Assembly (NCBI GenBank): GCA_037951105.1
Contig: JBAMJV010010656.1
Span: 21,078-85,077, forward strand
Length of the DNA: 64,000 nt
Reading direction: 5' to 3'
Source: Echinarachnius parma
Lineage: Eukaryota; Echinodermata; Echinoidea; Clypeasteroida; Echinarachniidae
This document shows, piece by piece, positions 59,626 through 64,000 of the stretch (position 1 is its first letter; the number at the start of each line of letters is the position of its first letter). The translations under genes and the position numbers were made by a program. The notes below the pieces were generated by a model. The model saw only the letters and a list, made by a program, of their open reading frames with translations. It was not told the origin of the DNA and did no database searches.

Positions 59626-62130
59626 GATGATGATGCATGATGATGTTGATGGTGGTGATGGTGATGGTGGATGATGATGATGGGGATGATGATTGATATA
59701 ATGTGATGATAATGATGTGATGGATGTTTAGGAATTCACAGCATAACTTAGATGCATCATTTGTGTGTACATTGCTGCAGAATATAAATGAGTTAAAAGT
59801 GATCATTAACTTCATATAAGTTTTTGCTAAAAGTGTATTGCCAGATCAAGTATTACCATTATCATCATATTAAGGACTCTTCTAAATGATCTGTGAATGT
59901 TTCATAGAAAAGGAACACGTCTCCCTAATGAAATATGATTTTATATCACATTTGATCTCCTTTGCCCCATTGATTTTGACTGCAGGTCGAAACAAGCATT
60001 CTAGAACGCTTGTCATTTATCAGGAATATCACCATAATTAGGGTGGACAGCTGACCATCAAAACACATTCCATTATTTCTTGCCAACCAACAAGTAAAAG
60101 AGAAACGTTGAAAGCTCCAAGTGATTTTATTGAATTGACAAAGGACCACTTCAATGAAAATATTGATCATGCAACAATTTTGTATGTTATATAACTATGT
60201 GTGCTGCCCTCTTTTGTCCAGGTGAACGACTCATCCATGTCTCTGAGGGAGAGCACCAGGACGAGGATAGGAGCTCATAGCAGGGACTTGTTGTCAGAGG
60301 ATGGCAAGCCACTGCCTCTATCAACGCATCTTGCTGTTGTAAGTCACAACTCGATTTATGTTTTTATGTTTAAAGGGGTTAGTACAGTTTTGAGTAAGGC
60401 TGAACTTTAGTACCAAAACCTGGACAGTAACATTATAACTAATAGTTATAACTCCACCTGCTCGAAATGTATACAAAATTTCAAACGACTAAGTAAAAAG
60501 GCCCGTTATCATTCAAAAAGAGCCATTAAAACACAAGAGGGCGCTTTCTAAAAAGGCATTGGTTTCAACCATTTTTCATACAAATTATGCATGTGATGTT
60601 TTATTGAAATGATGATTAAATAGAGAGATCATTAACAACTATTTAAAAACGTTTGAAACATTTTGAAAAAAGTGCAAGCATTTTTTTAATTTTTGAAAAA
60701 ATCATCTAATTATTTGGGCCCAGCACCAAATAATTATAAGATCAGATATATTATTGATATTTCAGCCGTTTCTGGGGTCGATTTTGACCAAATAAAGTTA
60801 TTCTGCCATTAAAAATTGCATGTTCTCTTCAAAATCGACACTCAGTTTTTCATTACCTCACAAAGAAATTGTGATGTGCCAGCGCCCCTCTCTACCAAAA
60901 CTAAGCTACCCCTTTAAGTGCAATGTATATATTGAGTGTGGTTTATACATTTTTCCTTTAATACCTTGTAAATAAGAAGATTTAAAAAAAAAAGTATTTT
61001 CTGTAAATTTAATGTACTAGCATATTCTCCCATGATTCATAAGACACAAGACAGGTATTAAGGTTTTTCCAAATCCTTGTATCATTACCAAAATAGACAA
61101 AGGAAAGGATTACGAAGTTTTGCTTGATACGTGTTTTACCCTATTTTACCCGTTCACCATTTCACTACCAGTGTACCTATTCTATTGAAAAAATATACTA
61201 TTATGGTATATATCAACTCTGATCCTTATTGACTCGCATTCTCATAGGAATTACTTTCTTTTTCTTCTAAATGTCAGTTCAAATCCAAACTCATCCATGC
61301 GACTCAGCACCACCTCTTACCCCAACACCTTCTCGTTCGGTCCCCCACTCCCCCTCCTCCTCCACGCCCCCCCAGGGCTCCAAGCAGTAGCGCCAAATGC
61401 CACCCCTAACCGCACCCGGTCCGCTTCAACCGTCCTCTGGGGCTCCACCACAGCAACGACAGCCGTCGTCTCAAAGATCGCAAACCGCACCCCAACCCGT
61501 ACGCAAATACCCGGGGTTCGGCGAATCAAGGGCAGGGCGTACCCCACTAGCAACCGCCCTCCTTCAAGTCAAGGTCAAGGTCAAGGTCAAGGGGGAAACC
61601 CTACCCCAATGCAGGTATGACCCCCACCCACCACCAGGTCCCGGTGAGAACCCTTAGCCAACAGGGGTTCAGCAAGACAGGGGGGCAAACCCGGCTACCA
61701 GCAGGCCCCAGGCCCGGGCCCGGGGAGAACCCCTACGCCAACAGGAAGTCAGCAGCAGCTCAGGGGGAAACCCCAACAGCCTCCAGACCGTCATCTGGTA
61801 CAGGGGTGAGTCAAAGCACCTCACAGCCTGCCTCCGTTCCGGGGGTATGCCCCCACCTCACTGGTAGTAGGCCAACGGCGGGGCGCAGGTGCAGGAGGCA
61901 AGTGCGGGGTCTGGGGGCTGGGTCAGGTGGGGCAGGGGCTGGGACACTCCCCACGTAGTTGACCGCTCCTCACCAGCGGAGGGGTGAGGGGAGGGAGCAT
62001 GGCCCTCAGGCAGTGGGGTCCCAAACCTCCCTCCTCTTCATCCTCCGCCCAGATCACCCCCACAGAGGATGAAGACACACCTTTAAGAAACATCAAGAAG
62101 ACTTTTGCAAGCATCTTTGGTGATATCTGA
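38597..62130 (+). CDS. SYN: Synapsin, 3' portion (multi-exon, partial)
   Basis: Synapsins are neuronal phosphoproteins that tether synaptic vesicles to actin; their central C domain has an ATP-grasp fold. Visible here, by joining exons 38597-38659, 41692-41834, 54923-54997, 60222-60337 and about 61278-62130, is the second half of domain C, then a Pro/Gln/Gly-rich linker (domain D-like) and the C-terminal E-domain tail. Hallmarks read directly are [74 protein letters not shown] and [17 protein letters not shown] before TGA. Junction phases between the first three exons fit (0, then 2). The N-terminal A/B domains and first half of C must lie left of base 1. One conserved exon (the part around 'WVDxCSEMFGGLDICA' in relatives) was not found between 54997 and 60222. 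The last two exons contain frame breaks. Identity is secure; exact 3' reading frame is not. Confidence 0.93.
38666..38700 (+). repeat. TCAA microsatellite at the synapsin donor
   Basis: About seven 'caat' units begin seven bases after the 38659/38660 splice donor. Confidence 0.9.
38701..39720. other. Synapsin intron, nothing recognised
   Basis: No exon-like or repeat structure is supported. Confidence 0.5.
39724..40160 (+). repeat. Three tandem units of about 150 bp with C homopolymers
   Basis: Units start 'cccgctttttgacaataac' (39728), 'cccgcttttgacaaaaac' (39876) and 'cctgcttttgacaaaaac' (40027), and share 'aataaagttgt.tcttgatcgtatcataac', a C run of 16-18 and 'accaatcaagaa'. The third unit lacks the C run. 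Confidence 0.8.
40161..41300. other. Synapsin intron, nothing recognised
   Basis: AT-rich; no supported features. Confidence 0.55.
41325..41400 (+). mobile_element. tRNA-like SINE fragment
   Basis: 'ggtagctcagttggaagatc' is a good A-box, and 'gaggtcctgggctgtcattc' a poor B-box. It shares 'tggtctagcaattc.gaggtc' with 4060-4260. Not a functional tRNA. Confidence 0.5.
41539..41619. mobile_element. P2 palindromic mini-MITE
   Basis: 'ttaacccccttgaccacgg' to 'ctcgtagggaacgggttaa', core 'gtacaaagtctatggggat'. It is only about 70 bp upstream of the synapsin 41692 acceptor. Confidence 0.8.
41692..41834 (+). CDS. SYN: Synapsin exon: domain C core ([14 protein letters not shown]...)
   Basis: A 143-nt exon with 47 codons plus two bases. 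It starts at [15 protein letters not shown] directly after 'tgtatcag' and ends in ...[10 protein letters not shown] plus AT before 'gtaagt'. The sequence is collinear with the middle of domain C in vertebrate and insect synapsins ([21 protein letters not shown]). Phase 0 in, phase 2 out; the split Met codon is completed by the G that opens the 54923 exon. Codon use is more GC-rich than the surrounding intron, and no frame break is seen. Confidence 0.95.
41835..43450. other. Synapsin intron
   Basis: A partial P1-like piece ('ttaacccatttcagaatg...tattctctaaagatccc') lies at 42916-42975, and a GA-rich simple tract at 43205-43262. Otherwise nothing. Confidence 0.5.
43459..44170 (+). repeat. About 125-bp minisatellite, five or more units
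   Basis: Units contain 'gttttaagccagtct..gtgtagatgtgaaa.gact', 'ttgatcaaaatcaagaaag' and 'gttagacctactttctacaagg'. Some units are partly deleted. One is broken by the insertion at 43777-43943. Confidence 0.85.
43777..43943 (+). mobile_element. 167-bp insertion in the minisatellite, flanked by 14-bp repeats
   Basis: The sequence is unlike the array and begins 'ctaaatatattactcattg'. Both sides carry 'cgacttagactttg' (43763-43776 and 43944-43957), which could be a target-site duplication or two array units. Confidence 0.5.
44200..46380. other. Synapsin intron with one large inverted pair
   Basis: 'tcagtggcttaactttagtcc' (45668) to 'gttcttattgtttccttttc' (45790) reappears inverted as 'ggaaacaataagaatatctc' (46010) to 'actaaagttgagccactga' (46132). 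The span 45665-46137 is therefore a foldback element of about 470 bp. The remainder is AT-rich. Confidence 0.6.
48285..49172 (+). mobile_element. 'gatgccggaggcattatg' element with AGGTCA-rich internal repeats
   Basis: Starts 'gatgccggaggcattatg' and 'gtccgtccgtcc', ends 'gcggaggcataattttcg' and 'gatccatctag'. Inside, three units of about 145 bp carry 'tctcgcgatatctcaagaac', 'gacggatcaa' and 'aggtcaaaggtcaaggtcac', plus two shorter ones. It lies within a copy of the 46390-49700 module. Related elements are widespread in marine animals. Confidence 0.75.
49331..49410. mobile_element. P2 palindromic mini-MITE
   Basis: 'ttaacccattgctaatgg' to 'ctcgaagggaatgggttaa', core 'gtacaaaatctatggcaat'. TTAA at both ends, inserted in the 270-bp module. 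Confidence 0.8.
49730..50085 (+). repeat. Three tandem units of about 140 bp
   Basis: 'gacacccccca...aatgatgcttgtctgta' then 'atatcat..attacaagaagcat' and 'tttgttctcaaca.aaatatt' at about 49730, 49866 and 50016. The third has a C/A homopolymer junction. Confidence 0.75.
50300..50875 (+). repeat. Two direct copies of about 175 bp
   Basis: 50300-50475 and 50698-50875 share 'catgatagggtcagtatc', 'aatct.gttgattctt' and 'catcatttgttgtggtt'. About 220 bp of unrelated sequence lies between. Confidence 0.7.
51120..51284. mobile_element. Short palindromic MITE, GCAGAAAGAGATGCAATTG family
   Basis: 'gttgcagaaagagatacaat' to 'gtatctctttctgcaacagg'. Best terminal repeats of the four copies. Confidence 0.85.
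51285..52041. other. Synapsin intron, little structure
   Basis: 'catacaggtaacccattgac' at 51442 repeats the block at 51038, so the MITE above sits inside a duplicated stretch. Nothing else. Confidence 0.5.
52042..52129. mobile_element. P1 palindromic mini-MITE
   Basis: 'ttaaccccttcaggactgg' to 'tcaatcctgatcaggttaa', core 'gggtctagatggagaatac'. Confidence 0.75.
52189..52718 (+). mobile_element. TTAA-flanked MITE, subfamily A
   Basis: TTAA, 'aggggtagtttagttttgg' ... 'ccaaaactaaactacccct', TTAA. Very similar to 26113-26627. Confidence 0.9.
52719..52850 (+). repeat. 'gttataacgaggt' direct/inverted block
   Basis: 'ctctgttataacgaggtacc' and 'tctgatataacgagg' with 'ctgatacaacaagat' are repeated over about 110 bp, resembling the TACAGTCAAAC-type elements. 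Fills the gap between MITEs A and B. Confidence 0.45.
52851..53412 (+). mobile_element. TTAA-flanked MITE, subfamily B
   Basis: TTAA, 'agggatagttgagttttgg' ... 'ccagaactcaactatccct', TTAA. Full-length representative of the B type. Interior homologous to type A. Confidence 0.9.
53413..54097. other. Synapsin intron, nothing recognised
   Basis: No supported features. Confidence 0.55.
54098..54283 (+). mobile_element. 'gtggccac' / TACAGTCAAAC-type element
   Basis: 'tacggtcacacctgtgtatag', 'tagtggccactgtagacagg' and 'agacaggtttgactgt' at the end make this the clearest copy of the family. Confidence 0.65.
54601..54942 (+). repeat. Tandem duplication across the intron/exon boundary of the synapsin 54923 exon
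   Basis: About 170 bp of intron ending in 'acatcttttcttccctgtt', then a stretch resembling the splice acceptor and the first exon bases, occurs twice in tandem. The upstream copy ends 'acatgaggacctcaatatt' at 54751-54769. The functional copy ends 'acaggaggacctcaatatc' at 54920-54938. In the upstream copy the acceptor CAG has become CAT, so it should not splice. The copies differ by several indels and substitutions elsewhere. Confidence 0.75.
54923..54997 (+). CDS. SYN: Synapsin exon: [15 protein letters not shown] segment
   Basis: A 75-nt exon: one base completing Met, 24 codons ([15 protein letters not shown] then VVEQIAMND) and two bases of an Arg codon, between 'atatacag' and 'gtaaca'. 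The SGNWKxNTGSA stretch is a signature of the synapsin ATP-grasp domain. About 170 bp upstream a diverged copy of the intron end and first bases of this exon is present (54751-54769), in which the acceptor AG is lost; see the separate entry. Confidence 0.94.
55069..55223. mobile_element. Short palindromic MITE, GCAGAAAGAGATGCAATTG family
   Basis: 'gttacagaaagaaatgaaat' to 'atctcttcctgcaaagggg', with 'tttcaaccaatcaaatttgc' inside. Only about 70 bp after the synapsin 54997 donor. Confidence 0.7.
55560..55870. mobile_element. Foldback element around 'acccgaaagcgtagctgagggt'
   Basis: The arms 'aacgaatgggcttcttgtg', 'ctattaccgaggtgggctc' and their inverted partners 'gagcccaccgaggtaatag', 'aagcacattcgtt' make a hairpin of about 155 bp (55668-55823). 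Before it stand two tandem 36-bp copies of 'ggataccaatgaattacac'. Confidence 0.7.
55975..56800. other. CpG-rich island in the synapsin intron
   Basis: Markedly richer in CG dinucleotides than the surroundings (acgcgtcg, gcgcgtagac, tgcgtgcgcaccaacgcg). It contains several CACGTG-like or 'tgacgtatgca' sequences. Minus-strand frames of 78-104 codons are open, but none carries a motif I know. It could be a promoter or part of a larger transposon. Confidence 0.4.
56835..57145 (+). repeat. Two diverged direct units of about 165 bp
   Basis: 'gcccttgaatccgggcaatac..ttgtcatcgccatatcccccaggtcgcattaacacttgatt' and 'gggctcgaatcttgcccagga.ttgtcatcgtatttatccccggggctcattgacacttgatt' are clearly related. 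Confidence 0.65.
57658..57807. mobile_element. P2 mini-MITE split by a P1 mini-MITE at TTAA
   Basis: P2 halves 'ctgttccctgctagattta' and 'aaaggaccaactaggatcc' + 'agtaggcaatgggt' flank a complete P1 copy (57682-57769, 'ttaacccatacaggactga' to 'ccagtcctgaacatgttaa'). TTAA occurs on both sides of P1. Confidence 0.8.
57815..57890 (+). repeat. Poly-G rich tract
   Basis: Long G runs broken by single a/t. The sequence is prone to assembly error. It lies in the interval where a conserved synapsin exon is missing. Confidence 0.9.
57891..59096. other. Synapsin intron, nothing recognised
   Basis: A short direct repeat 'gacgagtccattttgtg' occurs at 58379 and 58408. No exon seen. Confidence 0.55.
59097..59194. 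mobile_element. P1 palindromic mini-MITE
   Basis: 'ataacccgatcaggacg' to 'ccagtcctgaacgggttaa', core 'tgtattctccatagacct' and 'atattttcggga'. Confidence 0.8.
59500..59720 (+). repeat. GAT/GGT trinucleotide repeat block
   Basis: 'gatgatgatg' runs with ggt and gat interruptions. Open frames on both strands (poly-Asp/Met or poly-Ser/His) are composition artefacts. Confidence 0.92.
59815..60160 (-). repeat. Dispersed repeat related to 34190-34525
   Basis: 'aggaacacgtctcc', 'ttgaaagctccaagtgatttt' and 'gaattgacaaagg' parallel blocks in 34190-34525. It abuts the 60222 exon region. Confidence 0.45.
60222..60337 (+). CDS. SYN: Synapsin exon: end of domain C, with frame breaks
   Basis: After 'ttttgtccag' the sequence reads [10 protein letters not shown] in one frame, GEHQDEDR in a second, LIAG...QRMAS in a third, and [10 protein letters not shown] in the first again, before 'gtaagt'. 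Synapsins have at this place a stretch of type SSMxLxGxxQDEDxxLIxxLVxxxM, so all pieces are collinear with one real exon that has been broken by at least three single-base indels, mostly in short G runs. The outer frame and both splice sites agree with phase 0. I favour uncorrected sequencing or assembly errors because the neighbouring exons are intact; true allelic damage cannot be excluded. Confidence 0.82.
60370..60917 (-). mobile_element. TTAA-flanked MITE, subfamily A (inverted)
   Basis: TTAA, 'aggggttagtacagttttg' ... 'ctctctaccaaaactaagct' + 'acccct', TTAA. Reverse complement of 26113-26627, more diverged. It starts 33 bp after the synapsin 60337 donor. Confidence 0.85.
61278..62130 (+). 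CDS. SYN: Synapsin last exon: Pro/Gln-rich linker and E-domain tail
   Basis: A GC-rich, proline- and glutamine-rich block follows 'aatgtcag'. Fragments read as [51 protein letters not shown] and, at the end, [19 protein letters not shown] followed by IFGDI and TGA at 62128-62130. That end matches the short acidic/basic synapsin E-domain helix (consensus like IRxLRKxFASLFxD). No single frame stays open: the Pro/Gln-rich reading moves between all three frames, with an early tag in one of them and a tga at 61960-61962 in the frame of the tail. Either several indels are present or small introns are hidden here (an acceptor-like 'ccgcccag' precedes ITPTEDED at about 62053). The acceptor at 61278 is inferred. 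Confidence 0.78.
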
Positions 62131-64000
62131 TCATGTGACGAGTGTGGATCCTAAATTCGATTAAAATCCAGCTGCAAATGCGATATAAGATGCAATTATT
62201 TACATTCATCAATTATCAAGTATGGAAAAAAATCAGGTTTCCTTCATATAACTAAACTTCTTAGCTGATATTGCTAGCAAATTGAATTCAACAATTATTA
62301 CATGAAACAACAAATTAAGATATCTTATTCACCTGCTGTTATTGTTATGAAACGATATAGACACAGCAAGTGCAATAGATTTATGATATTGAAATCAAAC
62401 AAAATATCAAAAATCAAACACAGTATGAAACAAGATTGTGTGTGTATTGATTCCATATAAAAGGAACAAAAAATGTCAAGTTTAATTTCAATATCATGAA
62501 TGTCCCTCTTTTGACGTATACAGCACTTATTCACTATACTCCCTACATGCAATAACATATTACACTTCCATCTACAATTGTACGATTCGTCTGTTATTTT
62601 CCAAACTGATATTTGCTCCCATACACCTCTTTCTATACGAAGGTGGTATTGATTTTGATATGCTAAATTTTGTCTGCAAAAAATTGTACTTGTCTGTTAA
62701 GAAATGTAGTAACATATTTCTCTAGTTCGCATAATACTGCATGCTGTTCTGATTTATTAGTGTACCTCCACTTAAAAAAAAAAATCACAGCCACGAAAGA
62801 TGTTTGCTAGAGTCTTCATTGTCCTTTCTACGTTTTTTTATGTTGTATTTATGTTTGCTTCATAAACTTTATTTTATCACGATAAGGATAAGTTCCTAGA
62901 AGTTAAATATGTTGATATTTAAGTTACTTAGTTCTTAGGTAATTTACATACTATAGTACAGTTCGAAACAGTTTATCATGCATTCCTTCATGTTAACCTT
63001 TTTTGCATTCCCTATTCTATGTTTTGATAGGCTTGTATGAAATTTAAGGAGGACAAGGGAAACGGAACTAGAGTTGTCCCTCTTGGAAGATAAAAATGAC
63101 TAATTAAAGAGTTCCAGATATAGTCTTGTAATTGAGAGAATCAGTAACTCCACATAGGATGTTCATTTCTTATCATTGCTTATTGATTTAAATTTAGCTA
63201 TCTACTTGTCATTTTACTGGAAGCCACCTTGATGTTTTGAGGTGGTTGTAGAAATTGAAATAAAAAGGACCTACAAAATGAAATAAAAAAGGAATACCAC
63301 TGAGAATGTGTGTTAAAATATCAAAGCATGATATAAGAGTTTGAGTTTGGTAGTTAGGACATTGAAACAAAAATAACTACCACCGAGTGTTACCATCCAT
63401 GTCAGGAAATGCATAACATAGTGTTCTCGCTCGAGCAAAATACTCAAACCAATGAATCAAAGTTTTCAATGGATTTGAATACTGCCCTCTATTGGTACAA
63501 AACAGTGCAAGTGAACAAAGTTTCATTGAAGTGTCATTGTGTGGTATCTCTATTTTTTGGCATACAAAAACACTATAGCTGCATGTAAACTCTAATTTTT
63601 GTGGTAAATTCATGAAAGTCAGCTGAAGCAATATAAGATTCCCAAACAAAGACGCCAGTAACAGAAATTTACAATGGAGCACTGATTTGGGTGTTAATCT
63701 AAATACGATGTATTGCATATTTGTGATATATATATGACAATGTTTTGCTATCATTCCTGTATGAAATATCATAATTACTGTATATGTACTATACTTAGTC
63801 CATTGTGATTGATTATACATAAATTACATGATGTTGGGTAAGCTATATTTATCATAGTGCAATAATAAATTCGTGATAAGTAGTCCATTTGTTTGATTAA
63901 TTTGTTTCTAATATAAAAAGATTTTCCTATGTGCCAAAATGTAGATTGTATTTAAATATGATAACATGTTGTTGTTTTTGTTCTATTTAATTTCTACATG
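62131..64000 (+). other. Synapsin 3' untranslated and flanking region
   Basis: AT-rich, no coding signal. Possible AATAAA polyadenylation signals lie at 63259-63264 and 63282-63287, each in an A-rich context; the true site is uncertain. No repeat recognised. Confidence 0.4.

Noticed and set aside
59272-59815. Open frames with poly-Asp/Met or poly-Ser/His
   Set aside because: Translation of the GAT repeat; no domain.
63377-63820. 147-codon minus-strand open frame downstream of synapsin
   Set aside because: AT-rich, biased to Phe/Leu/Ile/Tyr; no signal of a known family or splice sites. Could not be supported as a gene.

Overview
This is an animal nuclear genome window: AT-rich, with few codons between long introns, phase-consistent GT/AG splice junctions, and a dense load of short inverted-repeat (MITE-like) elements, tRNA-derived repeats and tandem repeats. 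The repeat style (a dispersed element with a 'tatagcgc...ctttaca' core, many hairpin MITEs) and the divergence of the two proteins suggest a marine invertebrate deuterostome, probably an echinoderm. The species cannot be fixed from this sequence.

Only two genes are supported, and they are nested. The plus strand carries the 3' half of a synapsin gene (synaptic-vesicle phosphoprotein with an ATP-grasp-like C domain). Its exons are at 38597-38659, 41692-41834, 54923-54997, 60222-60337 and about 61278-62130, ending in the conserved synapsin E-domain tail and a TGA at 62130. The upstream synapsin exons lie left of base 1, so bases 1-38596 are one large intron. Inside that intron, on the minus strand, is a TIMP (tissue inhibitor of metalloproteinases) gene with four coding exons at 22275-22107, 14662-14423, 11757-11630 and 11275-11062, and a plausible TATA/Inr/CCAAT promoter near 22.87-22.94 kb. 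An antisense TIMP inside a synapsin intron is an arrangement known from vertebrates and Drosophila.

By region: 1-11 kb is repeats (a 345-bp tandem duplication, hairpin MITEs, CAT/ATC and CA simple repeats, a GTACTGCAG-rich foldback). 11-22.9 kb is TIMP, whose exon 2 acceptor region is triplicated, with minisatellite blocks in its first intron. 23-38.5 kb is synapsin intron with TTAA-type MITEs, long palindromes and a CpG-rich 'TCGCGGAGACG' foldback. 38.6-62.1 kb holds the synapsin exons separated by minisatellites and mobile elements. 62.1-64 kb is synapsin 3' flank.

Several exons show single-base frame breaks (TIMP exon 4, synapsin 60222 exon, synapsin last exon), and one conserved synapsin exon expected between 54997 and 60222 was not found. 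Together these point to uncorrected assembly indels or collapse at homopolymers rather than gene death. The most interesting biology is the intron/exon-boundary duplication in both genes (TIMP exon 2, synapsin exon 54923), the unusual spacer before the inhibitory Cys1 of TIMP, and the layered insertion history of TTAA-targeting MITEs.
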